Assembly: GCF_031127805.1 (NCBI RefSeq)
Contig: NZ_JARXHW010000026.1
Span: 5,013 to 69,012, forward strand
Origin: Thalassobacterium maritimum
Lineage (GTDB): Bacteria > Verrucomicrobiota > Verrucomicrobiia > Opitutales > Coraliomargaritaceae
Direction: 5' to 3'
DNA: 64,000 bases
Positions 54,620 to 62,943 of this stretch are shown in pieces. The translations under genes were made by a program, and so were the position numbers. Below the pieces are notes generated by a model. That model did not search any database, was not told where the DNA came from, and was given only the letters and a program-made list of their open reading frames with translations. Position 1 is the first letter of the stretch, and each line of letters starts with the position of its first letter.

Positions 54620-55821
54620 TTATTTTGAAAATATTTTTTCACGATTTTGGAGATTATCCTTTGTTCTTTTCGTTTACTGCTGAATTGGCACGTAGACATG
54701 AACATGTGACGCATGCCTATGTTGAATTGCTATCGGTGGATCGGTCAGGCAGCTTGGCGGTTTCTGAACCTTGCTACGAAGTTAAGCGACTGCAGATGCC
54801 TGGTGATTATCAAGCGGTGAAATACTCTTTTTTTAAGCGATTTAACTTGGAAGCCCGTTATGCGCGTGTCGCTGCAACTGCTGTCGTTGAAGCCGAACCG
54901 GATCTGGTCCTCTCGGCAAATGCACCTACGCATGTACAGTCTGCTTTACAGCAGGCTGCGCGTGAGAGCGGCGCTCGATTTATTTGCTGGACGCAGGACT
55001 TCTATTGCGAAGCGGTTCGAAGTATCTTGCATAAAAAGTTCGGTCCGCTGGGGGGATTGATTGGAAATGTTTTTCATTTCTGGGAGCGCCGGCAGATTCG
55101 TCAGTGTGATGGAGTTCTTGTGATCACCGAAGGCTTTCGCCAACAATTACATGAGTGGGGCTACCCGGATGATCAGGTGGAAGTTATGGCGAATTGGGCA
55201 CCGATTGAATCACTGCCAGTTCTTGCGCAGGAGAATGACTGGTCGCGTGAGCATGGCTTGGTCGGCAAATTCTGTTTCTTGTATTCGGGGACGATGGGCT
55301 TGAAGCACAATCCAGAGTTATTATTACAATGTGCGGAACGCTATGCCCGGGATCCGAGTGTGCGAATTGTTGTTGTTGCCGAGGGAACTGGAGCAGACTA
55401 TCTGCGTGAGCAACTGACTCGACCTGAATTGAATGGCTGCTTAATTGTGTTACCCATGCAAGCTGCGGCCCGAGTGCCGGAAGTTCTGGCTACAGCGAGT
55501 GTCTTAATTGCGACTTTAGAGCCAGAGGCTAGTCATATTTGTGTTCCCTCTAAGGTGTTAACTTATTTATGCGCAGCGCGTCCTTTGTTGTTGTCCGTGG
55601 CTGATAAAAATCTTGCCGCTGAAACTGTAAGGACAGGCCAGGCGGGCTTTACTGCAGCCCCCGATCGTGCCGACCTTTTTATGAGTGCAGCGGATCGCTT
55701 GCGTCAAGACGAGGCGCTATGTCGTGAGTTAGGAGCGAACGCGCGTCGTTACGCTGAAGCGAGCTTTCAGATTGAAAGGATTGTCGATCAGTTTGAACGT
55801 TTTATGGGGCGTGTGCTTTAG
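54610..55821 (+). CDS. Glycosyltransferase, WcaI-like GT4
   Basis: 403 residues from TTG 54610; an in-frame TTG at 54625 would remove the overlap with wcaF and is equally plausible. KIFFHDFGDYPLFFSFTAEL opens the GT-B fold, FICWTQDFYCEA fits the WcaI branch, and FCFLYSGTMGLKHNPELLLQ plus LEPEASHICVPSKVLTYLCA form the donor site. In colanic-acid-type loci WcaI and WcaF neighbour each other, as here. It probably adds the first or second sugar after the WcaJ-like step. Confidence 0.88.
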   Translation: MEVIILKIFFHDFGDYPLFFSFTAELARRHEHVTHAYVELLSVDRSGSLAVSEPCYEVKRLQMPGDYQAVKYSFFKRFNLEARYARVAATAVVEAEPDLVLSANAPTHVQSALQQAARESGARFICWTQDFYCEAVRSILHKKFGPLGGLIGNVFHFWERRQIRQCDGVLVITEGFRQQLHEWGYPDDQVEVMANWAPIESLPVLAQENDWSREHGLVGKFCFLYSGTMGLKHNPELLLQCAERYARDPSVRIVVVAEGTGADYLREQLTRPELNGCLIVLPMQAAARVPEVLATASVLIATLEPEASHICVPSKVLTYLCAARPLLLSVADKNLAAETVRTGQAGFTAAPDRADLFMSAADRLRQDEALCRELGANARRYAEASFQIERIVDQFERFMGRVL

Positions 55822-57183
55822 CTACTTATGTTGTTTCGCCTGCAAGGCGTAACTCACGCTGCTTGCGCCGATCAGTAGTGTGCCCATGGCAATTGCGGGC
55901 GCGGCGAGTGCCATATCAAAACTTGCCGCGATCATGACCGCACACGTAGCGCTCAAAAGCCAAGGGCTGATTTTATTCAGCCACTTGGCTTTTTTGTGGC
56001 TGCCTATTAGCAGACATACGAAGGGGCTGAGCAGTAGCAGGCTGCCCACTAGGCCCATTTCAGCGAGTGCCTGCAGGTAGTCATTGTGGGTAAATTCGTA
56101 AGCGATGGGGTAGGCTGCATTTATTTCGTAGAATTCGGGGCCCGCATAAATCGGGTGGATGTGGATGAAGCTTCCAATGCCCCATCCCCAGTAGGGGCGA
56201 TCTCTAAACATGCTCCAGCAGTCTCGGTAGAGCGCGAGACGCTTGACGTCATGAAAGTTGCCATGCTTTGCGGCTTCGATCTGACTGTGACTGCGTTGCT
56301 GCGCTCGAATAATTTGAGGCTTGGCGACTTGATAGAGTCCTAGTCCAGTGAGTATGAGTAGACATAATGTGATACTCAGAGCGAGTTTTGTTCCGTGCTT
56401 ATGTAGGGGGCGTGTGATTGATAGTATGAATGCAATCATCAAGGGGATCGCAACTAAGCTAGCTCCTCGAGCTTCAGCCAGCGGTATGCTGATAAGTATC
56501 ACTAAGATGAGTAGGGCGATGCCAATGCTCTTTTCGGGGAGATGTCCGCTGTGTTTCTCTTTGGCGTACGTGTTGTGGAAGAGCGCCATCCCGCATCCAG
56601 CGGCTAATAGTGCGAAGTAAGCCCAGTGGTTCTTGTAAAAGAATGTTGCGTAGGCTGCGGGTTCACGCAATTCGATTAGCCAAAGGAATTCTCTACTGCC
56701 GGTGAGTTTCATTAATCCGCCTATAACCGCAAGTGCTGCACCAGAGAGAAAGATCGCTGCGAGGCAATGGCGGATTTGCTGACGGGGACTGCCAGTATAG
56801 ATGAGGTTAAGCGTCATGAGTTGCAGTCCAATTAGAAATTGAAGGAAGAGACGGCTGCGCTCAGGGTTGGGGGTGGTCGGCCATGCGATATTATACTCTA
56901 ACGGCAGTAGAGGGCTGAAGAGATTGTTGTATATTGTTGCGAAGTTCGGGTTAAATAGTGCATGGGTAAAAAGGATGTCAAAGAGTAGCCAGGGAGCCAT
57001 CACCAGACCTCCCCAAAATATTGGACCATGCCCGTGACGTGTCGCTCTGGTCTTTACTAAATGAGCGACGAGTGGTAGGGCATTCAAGCTGAGCAATAGT
57101 GAACCCCATTCGTATGCCCAGTCGTGTCGACCGCCATTAGCAAGGGCTAGTGCTATTAGAATACATGTATTAAATATAACCAT
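55822..57183 (-). CDS. O-antigen ligase/polymerase family membrane protein
   Basis: 453 residues, about twelve membrane helices, read against the rest of the locus. FFYKNHWAYFALLAAGCGMA and RPYWGWGIGSFIHIHPIYAG, then EFTHNDYLQALAEMGLVGSL carry the Wzy_C/WaaL signature (H-N-D-x-L-Q). It either ligates polymer to a carrier or is an alternative polymerase. Its stop is convergent with the WcaI-like stop (no gap). GC content returns to the flanking level here, unlike the polymerase at 50.6 kb, so the two may have different origins. Confidence 0.88.
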   Translation of the reverse strand: MVIFNTCILIALALANGGRHDWAYEWGSLLLSLNALPLVAHLVKTRATRHGHGPIFWGGLVMAPWLLFDILFTHALFNPNFATIYNNLFSPLLPLEYNIAWPTTPNPERSRLFLQFLIGLQLMTLNLIYTGSPRQQIRHCLAAIFLSGAALAVIGGLMKLTGSREFLWLIELREPAAYATFFYKNHWAYFALLAAGCGMALFHNTYAKEKHSGHLPEKSIGIALLILVILISIPLAEARGASLVAIPLMIAFILSITRPLHKHGTKLALSITLCLLILTGLGLYQVAKPQIIRAQQRSHSQIEAAKHGNFHDVKRLALYRDCWSMFRDRPYWGWGIGSFIHIHPIYAGPEFYEINAAYPIAYEFTHNDYLQALAEMGLVGSLLLLSPFVCLLIGSHKKAKWLNKISPWLLSATCAVMIAASFDMALAAPAIAMGTLLIGASSVSYALQAKQHK

Positions 57184-57512
57184 AGGTCGTGCTCCGACTG
57201 AATTTTACTTCTAGAAGTCGGATTTCGGTTTGTATGTCGAACTAAATACTGGATGCCTAGTGTGCACTGTATTGCATGCTATTGAGCTGATTGATTGCAC
57301 TAGCTATTCTTTTTGAGCGCTTTTGTCTAATATTGCGAAATTAGGTGGTAGGGGAAGTGCGTGGCATAGTTTGTGCTCGTTTCTTCGGTAAGTAAATTAA
57401 CTAATAATCGGGATTAGTGGCAAGCGATGGGGGGAGGCACATTTTAGTGTTTTTATTTTTCCTACGTTAGCAATTAACTAACTAAATAACTTGATACAAA
57501 CGCTACAAAGTT
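57184..57512. promoter_or_regulatory. 329-bp divergent intergenic region before the WcaJ-like gene
   Basis: AT-rich, no ORF of note. It separates the minus-strand ligase from the plus-strand sugar transferase and must hold promoters for both. It includes a sigma-54-like site at 57362-57377 and a TTAACTAATAA / TTAACTAACTAA pair of similar AT motifs. I see no terminator or RNA gene. Confidence 0.45.
57362..57377 (+). promoter_or_regulatory. Sigma-54-like -24/-12 site
   Basis: TGGCATAGTTTGTGCT matches TGGCAYR-N4-TTGCW at 11 of 12 informative positions, with the invariant GG and GC ten bases apart. It lies 135 bp before the sugar transferase ATG. Some PEP-CTERM/EPS bacteria control such loci through sigma-54 regulators; none is in the window. 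Confidence 0.35.
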
Positions 57513-59000
57513 ATGGAGATAAAATCTAAGAATCACAGTCAAAGTTTGACATTTGATACATTGGAGTCACGAGCAATGGCTCGTGAGCGTCGTTATACAA
57601 AGCTCCAGTTGTTAACAACTGCTTTATTGTTGGGGGATGCTGGCATTGTTATCGTTAGCTTATTGGTCGGTTTTCAATTGCGTTTCAATACAATTTTGAG
57701 CAAGTTAGGAATGGATGCTAGCTTTGACTCGACATCTGCGTACATGCCTCAGTTTTTCTTGGCATTTGCCTTAATGATGGGGGCATTAGTGGTGAACGAT
57801 CACTATGGTCGTGTGAACTTTCTTCGTCCTACTTACTCCGCGTGGAGATTGATGCGCCCTATCTTGGCATGGGCATGTGTGCTATTGTTGGTATCATTGA
57901 CCTTAAGAGTTGAACCATCTATTTCACGTATGTTCGTGATTTGCACGACAATCGTACTGTTATGCTTGATGCCTACTTGGAGGTACTTGTTTACACGGCA
58001 TTTTGTTCAGAGGTATTTCTTGGATGCAGTCAGGCGGAACACTTTGGTCATTGGTTGGAATCCACGAGTGCAGCAGCTCACGGAGCGCGCTGAAGCTAAA
58101 GGAGGTAGTTTTCCTTTTTCAGTGAAGGGCATCATTACGAACAGTCAGTCGGTGGATATCAGTGGACTTCCAGCAGCGATTCCGAGCTGGCAGATCGAAA
58201 GCGGGTTCGAACAAGTGATTATTAATGGAGATTATGATACTGTTCTTCTTTCGAATTCAGGTATGAACTATGAACAAAAGAAAGAGATTCAGCAATTGTG
58301 TGCTCGTGAAATGTTGGATTTTATTGTCATGCCAAATCACATTGCGACTTTGACGCGTTGTCTGCATGTGGAGACGATTCAAGGGATTCCCTTGTTAACG
58401 CAAGCGCGGCGCCCATTGGATCATATTGGAAACGCTTTGCTGAAGCGTTGTTGGGATATCGTGGGCAGCCTGTTTGGACTTGTGATGTTTGCTCCAGTGA
58501 TTGCATTTTTCTGTTGGCGTGTAAGACGAGAATCTCCTGGGCCAGTCTTTTACCGGCAGACTCGTGTGGGGCGCAATGGTCAACCATTTAAGATTATTAA
58601 GATTCGCTCAATGCGGCTGGATGCAGAAGAACAGACGGGTGCAAAATGGTGTGTCGAGAATGACCCACGTCGATTGAAAGTGGGGGCATTCATGCGGCGA
58701 ATGAATATTGATGAGTTGCCTCAGTTTTGGAATGTGCTTAAGGGGGAGATGAGTCTAGTCGGACCACGCCCCGAGCGTCCTGAGTTGATTGAAGGGTTTA
58801 AATCAGAAATCGATTATTACAATCTGCGTCATACGATTAAACCCGGGCTAACTGGATGGGCGCAAGTTAATGGTTGGCGAGGAGATACTAGTTTAGTGTC
58901 ACGTATTGGCTGTGATATTGAGTATATTGAGAGAGCAAGTGTGTGGTTCGATTTCTATATCATGCTGCGCACTTTTATTAACCGCGAGAATGCTTATTAA
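57513..59000 (+). CDS. Undecaprenyl-phosphate sugar phosphotransferase (WcaJ-like)
   Basis: 495 residues. Four or five N-terminal membrane helices, a CoA-binding-like soluble domain (NTLVIGWNPRVQQLTERAEA), then a fifth helix at ~310 (KRCWDIVGSLFGLVMFAPVI) and the catalytic domain: YRQTRVGRNGQPFKIIKIRS, MNIDELPQFWNVLKGEMSLV, GPRPERPELIEGF and PGLTGWAQVNGWRGD. It transfers a hexose-1-phosphate to undecaprenyl phosphate and so starts EPS repeat-unit synthesis. Own upstream region with possible sigma-54 site. Confidence 0.93.
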   Translation: MEIKSKNHSQSLTFDTLESRAMARERRYTKLQLLTTALLLGDAGIVIVSLLVGFQLRFNTILSKLGMDASFDSTSAYMPQFFLAFALMMGALVVNDHYGRVNFLRPTYSAWRLMRPILAWACVLLLVSLTLRVEPSISRMFVICTTIVLLCLMPTWRYLFTRHFVQRYFLDAVRRNTLVIGWNPRVQQLTERAEAKGGSFPFSVKGIITNSQSVDISGLPAAIPSWQIESGFEQVIINGDYDTVLLSNSGMNYEQKKEIQQLCAREMLDFIVMPNHIATLTRCLHVETIQGIPLLTQARRPLDHIGNALLKRCWDIVGSLFGLVMFAPVIAFFCWRVRRESPGPVFYRQTRVGRNGQPFKIIKIRSMRLDAEEQTGAKWCVENDPRRLKVGAFMRRMNIDELPQFWNVLKGEMSLVGPRPERPELIEGFKSEIDYYNLRHTIKPGLTGWAQVNGWRGDTSLVSRIGCDIEYIERASVWFDFYIMLRTFINRENAY

Positions 59001-59013
59001 TTAACCTAGAACT

Positions 59014-59664
59014 ATGAAAAATAAATATAAGACCTATCAGATTGTCTTTTTCGTGCTGTTAGCATGGGGATGTGGAGTTGTTGAAGCTGTAGAAGTCGAA
59101 ACAGAAATACCTGCTGAGTTGAGTGCTGAGGAGCAAGCTGCGATTCAGCAGGCGCTAGAGATGGCACTGATTGCGGCAAGTACGCCAGAAGCTGTGGAAG
59201 CAGCGATTGTTCAAGCTCTATCGGCTGGATTACCTTCAACTACTGTGATTTCGGTTGCGTCGGTAGCAGTGGCTAAAAACCCAGTCGTCGCTCAAGTTTC
59301 TGTCGCTAATGTTGTCGCCGCAGTCCAATCTTCTGTTGGTGCCGACACGGGGGCTACTGGTGAAGGTGAGTCTGGTGAAAGCCCTAGTGGTGACGAAGCG
59401 CCTGGCGGTGACGAAGCGACTGGCGGAGGTGAAACGACTGACGGTGGTGAAACGACAGGCGGTGGTGAAACGACCGGCGGAGGCGAAACGACAGGCGGTG
59501 GGGGAGCCACGAGTGGTGGTGCTGAAACGACCGGTGGTGGCGAATCTGGTGCTGCGGGTTCTAGTTCAACAGGTCTTGTTGGAGGAGCGAGCACGAGTGG
59601 GGGCAGCGGTTCGATCCCAACGGGGAACACGAACGCTGGTGATACAGGAGCCACATATAATTAA
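59014..59664 (+). CDS. Secreted Ala-rich protein with Gly-Glu-Thr-Thr repeat tail
   Basis: 216 residues, 13 bp after the sugar transferase. Signal peptide IVFFVLLAWGCGVVEA. Residues 28-105 are Ala/Val/Glu-rich and helical (LSAEEQAAIQQALEMALIAA, EAAIVQALSAGLPSTTVISV). From ~110 it is low complexity: repeated GGGETT units, then Gly/Ser/Thr-rich to the end. No family recognised. The tail may be extended and surface exposed; the repeat is prone to length change. Possibly a matrix or polymer-associated protein (inference from location). Confidence 0.75.
   Translation: MKNKYKTYQIVFFVLLAWGCGVVEAVEVETEIPAELSAEEQAAIQQALEMALIAASTPEAVEAAIVQALSAGLPSTTVISVASVAVAKNPVVAQVSVANVVAAVQSSVGADTGATGEGESGESPSGDEAPGGDEATGGGETTDGGETTGGGETTGGGETTGGGGATSGGAETTGGGESGAAGSSSTGLVGGASTSGGSGSIPTGNTNAGDTGATYN
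59391..59545 (+). repeat. Coding tandem repeat, 15- to 18-bp GG(G)ETT units
   Basis: About eight degenerate units of the type ggcggtggtgaaacgac lie within the secreted protein gene. Unit boundaries shift between 15 and 18 bases and all are multiples of three, so changes in copy number would keep the frame. Confidence 0.85.
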
Positions 59665-59703
59665 TTATCCGCTCGTTCAGATCTGAGGCTTTGAAATAGA
59701 GTT

Positions 59704-60183
59704 ATGAGCGTTCGCGTTAAACTCTATGAGTTGCTTCTGGTTGGTTTGGCTGTCCTGATAACAGTAGGCTTGGTACTGTATTTCTCGTTACGCAGTTCAC
59801 CTGCACTTTCAGAAATTACATGGTTACCGCGTTGGCTTGCCGACTGGGCAGATCGAAACGGGAATTTAAGGACTGGCGTTCCCTATCTAGGGGCAAGCTT
59901 TCTGACTTGTTGGTGTATCTCTCTATATCAGCAATTATGCCCGGCTGTAATGATTTCAGCGGGCGTGCGTTACTTTATGCACGTGGTTCTTGGTGCTAGC
60001 GTATGGTTTATTCTATTAGTACTGACGGAGTTTATGCAATTATGGATGTCTAAGCGTTGGGCGTGTTGGCAAGATGTCTTCTGGGGAGGCTGCGGGATTC
60101 TACTCGGCGTGCTCCTTTGGGGCTGCGTCGCGTGGCTCTGTGTGCGCTTGCGCTGCTCAACTAGAGCGGTTATACTAGTCTAG
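59704..60183 (+). CDS. VanZ-like small membrane protein
   Basis: 159 residues with four predicted membrane helices. The arrangement PRWLADWADRNGNLRTGVPY, then FILLVLTEFMQLWMSKRWAC and WQDVFWGGCGILLGVLLWG (E-x2-Q...R...D...G-x3-G) fits VanZ-like proteins, which often end EPS loci. Role unknown; an envelope or polymer-associated function is inferred. A terminator-containing repeat follows 12 bp after the stop. Confidence 0.7.
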   Translation: MSVRVKLYELLLVGLAVLITVGLVLYFSLRSSPALSEITWLPRWLADWADRNGNLRTGVPYLGASFLTCWCISLYQQLCPAVMISAGVRYFMHVVLGASVWFILLVLTEFMQLWMSKRWACWQDVFWGGCGILLGVLLWGCVAWLCVRLRCSTRAVILV

Positions 60184-60195
60184 ATTCTCAGAGGA

Positions 60196-60256
60196 GCCGG
60201 TTGCAGGTCGCGCTCATTAGTACTTTTCAAGACCGAGTGGTGACACTCGGTCTTTT
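60196..60256 (+). repeat. 61-bp direct repeat, right copy
   Basis: 60 of 61 bases match 42674-42734. It marks the right end of the EPS locus and terminates it. Outside the block the two flanks diverge at once (gtag/gagga on the left, TTTTCGAA/GCTGTACC on the right). Confidence 0.95.
60229..60256 (+). terminator. Terminator at the end of the EPS locus
   Basis: Same AAGACCGAGT / ACTCGGTCTT stem as after purH, with a shorter T4 tract. Confidence 0.85.
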
Positions 60257-60545
60257 GCTGTACCCGTCTCCTGGTTTATCAGTGGATTTGTTTATCCACG
60301 CGCATACGAATGCTTATGTCCATTCCCTAGCGCTGTAAAACACTTGCCACTTGTTAACAAGTTTACTTATTCTGTTTTGGGTCGCTTGAAGTTTTACTTA
60401 TGGTGGCGGTGTTTTAATATATCATTCTCCGTCTATCTCACAGTTATAGTGAGACCTGTCAGTGTGTGGTATGGCAGCTCGTATCTGCGTAAAATGCCCC
60501 TCAAAAGTCGGATGGCGTAGCCTAGCCCTAACAACAAATACACTC

Positions 60546-61190
60546 ATGGATCCCAAGACTATTGAAGCTTACGATACACACGCCTCTGTTTTTGCCGCAC
60601 GTTATCGATCGGGAGATCGTGTCCCCGTCGAACGTCTTAAATTAGCCTTTGGGCATCGTGCGCATATTTTAGATATTGGTGTGGGCAGTGGGGTGGATAT
60701 GGCGCGTTTTCTGGAAGCAGGCTATGATGTGCGCGGGTTGGAGCCCTCTCAGGTGTTGATGGAGACGGCGCTAGAGCATTTCCCTCGTTTGCAGGGGCGT
60801 CTGAGTCAAGGGGCGATCCCACTGCAGGAGGACGAGTTGCTGCAGCGTTGGCAGTCGCATTTCGATGGTATATTTTGTAGTGCGGTCTTGATGCATATCG
60901 CGCCCGATCGTCAGCAACTGGCACTTGAAGAGATGTATCGTATGTTAAAGCCCGAGGGGCGACTTCTGCTCACAGTTTCCTCCAATCGCTCAGGCTTGGA
61001 TGAGCAAGGCCGCGATGAATATCAACGATACTATGCCGAGCTTTCCGAAGAGCGGGTGCTGGAGCTCAGTCAGAACGCTGGCTTTGTGCAGCAACAAACC
61101 TGGCACGACGCTGATAAGTGGCACCGTGCCGGTTTGGTTTGGGCTAGCTATCTGTTTGAGAAGCCTAAACTTAAGGCCTCCGTGCGTTGA
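60546..61190 (+). CDS. Class I SAM-dependent methyltransferase
   Basis: About 214 residues from ATG 60546; an upstream start at 60462 lacks family sequence. IEAYDTHASVFAARYRSGDR is a common lead-in. HILDIGVGSGVDMARFLEAG is motif I (DxGxGxG). VRGLEPSQVLMETA is motif II, FDGIFCSAVLMHIAPD is motif IV and LKPEGRLLLTVSS is motif VI. Substrate unknown. It stands alone, just outside the EPS repeat. Confidence 0.88.
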   Translation: MDPKTIEAYDTHASVFAARYRSGDRVPVERLKLAFGHRAHILDIGVGSGVDMARFLEAGYDVRGLEPSQVLMETALEHFPRLQGRLSQGAIPLQEDELLQRWQSHFDGIFCSAVLMHIAPDRQQLALEEMYRMLKPEGRLLLTVSSNRSGLDEQGRDEYQRYYAELSEERVLELSQNAGFVQQQTWHDADKWHRAGLVWASYLFEKPKLKASVR

Positions 61191-61391
61191 GTCTCATCCT
61201 AGCCTTGATCGACTTTACTAGTAAACAGCTCACGAAATGAGGCACAGAGAGCGGGCCCAGGATCGCGTTCCGAGCGAAGCGACAAGACGCGGCCAGGCCG
61301 GAGGAACCGGAACGGACCATCAGGTCAGACCCGGTGTGTAAATGACGCAGTTGTGTCGGGGAGGTGTTTTGGCAACCAGGCAGATCAATGC
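61191..61391. other. Non-coding stretch after the methyltransferase gene
   Basis: About 200 bp with a GC-rich start (gcgacaagacgcggccaggc). No gene, repeat or RNA structure recognised. It is the left part of a 393-bp gap whose right part holds the antitoxin remnant. Confidence 0.5.
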
Positions 61392-61512
61392 TTAATAGGG
61401 AATGCCCTTCTGCACGGCTTTTCGCTCAATACCCACGAGGTCGTGGGAACTTAATCGAATGTTAATCCGCTTATCTTCTTTGAATGTACGCTCACCAGCA
61501 GTTGCCAGGATA
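61392..61512 (-). pseudogene. Remnant of a BrnA/CopG-like antitoxin gene
   Basis: On the minus strand the frame reads RTFKEDKRINIRLSSHDLVG, then IERKAVQKGIPY followed by TAA. This is the C-terminal ribbon-helix-helix of antitoxins with the pattern KDKRINIRLSxxDL...KAxxxGIPYQTLI. The TAA stands where a Gln codon (CAA) is expected, and the next codons (ALI) continue the family pattern. The N-terminal part and any toxin partner are gone. Confidence 0.7.
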
Positions 61513-61583
61513 GCAAGGAGCTCGCCACTGGCTGACCTACACTAGGATGTTGATCATATTCTATTTTTTTGTGAATGTGGATA

Positions 61584-61850
61584 TTATGTGGTTTGTTTTA
61601 GAATAGCAACGACGATACTAACGGCAACCCAGAATCCAACTCCAATCCACATCGTCCACGAGTCAGAGAATGTATAAGTTGTCCCGAGCTTAGTGGGTTT
61701 TAAGTTTTCTTTTCTTTTGCTTCTTCTTGGTTCAATTGACAGTTTTCCAAAGCTTAAAATTTTCAAAAGGATCCAACCGGTGAAATAGCAAATTCCATAA
61801 ATGATGAACTCCCAAAAGAAGAAGCTTAGCAGTCCGATTGATTCTTCCAT
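61584..61850 (-). CDS. Small membrane protein, unknown
   Basis: About 88 residues from ATG 61850; an ATG nine codons earlier is also in frame. Two membrane helices (LSFFFWEFIIYGICYFTGWI and WTMWIGVGFWVAVSIVVAIL) flank a basic loop (EPRRSKRKENLKP). Resembles short accessory-region membrane proteins, no family assigned. AT-rich relative to the core. Confidence 0.6.
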   Translation of the reverse strand: MEESIGLLSFFFWEFIIYGICYFTGWILLKILSFGKLSIEPRRSKRKENLKPTKLGTTYTFSDSWTMWIGVGFWVAVSIVVAILKQTT

Positions 61851-61896
61851 TTTTTTGATATCGGTGAGGACAGGCAACCCGCCTGATGAGTAGGAA

Positions 61897-61941
61897 GTCC
61901 TGTTGATTTTTAGAGTTTTAGGGGCGGTTTATCGGGTTGTC
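61897..61941. repeat. ~45-bp repeat, copy 1
   Basis: GTCCTGTTGATTTTTAGAGT through GGGTTGTC; matches 63537-63582, with identity over the first 24 bases and several differences after. This copy lies in an imperfect palindrome: caggacaggcaacccgcc to the left and ggcggtttatcgggttgtcc to the right. Confidence 0.85.
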
Positions 61942-62207
61942 CTGCTCCGGGTGGTTCTAACATTCATTTTTCTTACTAGCTGTCGTGTCAATATTAGGAG
62001 TAAAACACCAACTCCGCACAAATGTGGTGTAATTGAGAGTCCATTTTTTTGAGCATAGATCCACTCGAGAACCAACAGCACCAAAGCTACAGAATAGAAT
62101 ATGGTATCACTCACGGATCCTTCATTCTTCTTTCTGCCTTCTTTTTCTTTAGGAGTAAGAGATGGCTCAGGGGCTGTAAATCTGAAGGTTTTCATTTCTT
62201 TCTGCAT
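61929..62207 (-). CDS. Small membrane protein, unknown
   Basis: About 92 residues from ATG 62207, or 88 from ATG 62195 (MKTFRFTAPEPS). The longer reading to 62354 overlaps the neighbouring lipoprotein gene and is unlikely. The N-terminal half is charged (LTPKEKEGRKKNEGS), then two hydrophobic helices (DTIFYSVALVLLVLEWIYA, CGVGVLLLILTRQLV) and an Arg-rich end. No family recognised. Its 3' end reads into the 45-bp repeat, so the C-terminus may have been changed by it. Confidence 0.5.
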   Translation of the reverse strand: MQKEMKTFRFTAPEPSLTPKEKEGRKKNEGSVSDTIFYSVALVLLVLEWIYAQKNGLSITPHLCGVGVLLLILTRQLVRKMNVRTTRSRTTR

Positions 62208-62250
62208 ATCGTGGAGGAGGATTGGCAACCCAGCCCGAGTGATTAGTAGT

Positions 62251-62943
62251 CTAAGAGGTTGTCGAATTACTGGCGCGTGAGTGGGGTAGACCAGCTCCGT
62301 CTGGTTTCGCTCTGTTAGGGTGTTCAACGAGATTAGAATAGATCCTAATCTCAAAATTGTCTGTATCTAAAACTCTGATATACGGTATTTGTTGGCTATC
62401 GGTTCTTGGTGAAGCAGAAAAAGAGATACTGTTCGTGCCCTTCGCGAGATTTGGGATTCGCATTCGCTGTTCAGATGTTCCATGTTGCTGGTTACCTGAG
62501 AACTCTGAACTGGATTGGATGTATAGTTTCCAGTTTTTGGACGAGAAGAAATCGACTTCAAATTCCTCAGGAGCTAAGGCTATGTATAGGTATGCAGTTC
62601 CGCTGTCAGCGGATTCCATACGGTGGTAATAGTCGAATAACTGTTTTTCAGTTTTATTTTTTTTGTCATAGACAAGCCCTTGAATCGCTAGGAAGTGAGT
62701 CTTTGCATTGAACGAGTTATAGGAGATTTTATTCTCTTTAATATTAAGGAAGTTTTCGATCTCGCCATGCGTGATCGTGCCCTCAATTTTATAGTTTTTA
62801 GTTGGCTCAAAATGGGTCGGCCAAGTCGTTTTTCCTGTAGCTCCAGTTCCCCAAAACGATGATTCTGTTTTAGCTTCTTCAATTTGGTCGCAAGCGCATA
62901 ATACAAGGAGAGCGCATGACAATAGTGTGAATATGTATTTCAT
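62251..62943 (-). CDS. Putative lipoprotein, unknown
   Basis: 230 residues. MKYIFTLLSCALLVLCACDQ has a lipobox-like LCAC with the lipidated Cys at 18. The mature part is beta-rich and soluble (TKNYKIEGTITHGEIENFLN, YRVLD-type strands, IPNLAKGTNSISFSASPRTD). The last ~25 residues are compositionally different (NRAKPDGAGLPHSRASNSTT) and may come from inserted sequence. No family recognised. The start codon lies inside direct repeat copy A. Confidence 0.65.
   Translation of the reverse strand: MKYIFTLLSCALLVLCACDQIEEAKTESSFWGTGATGKTTWPTHFEPTKNYKIEGTITHGEIENFLNIKENKISYNSFNAKTHFLAIQGLVYDKKNKTEKQLFDYYHRMESADSGTAYLYIALAPEEFEVDFFSSKNWKLYIQSSSEFSGNQQHGTSEQRMRIPNLAKGTNSISFSASPRTDSQQIPYIRVLDTDNFEIRIYSNLVEHPNRAKPDGAGLPHSRASNSTTS

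Noticed and set aside
59292..59654. Proline-rich minus-strand ORF
   Set aside because: It is the mirror image of the Gly-Glu-Thr repeat gene; the Pro/Val run is a by-product of the repeat.
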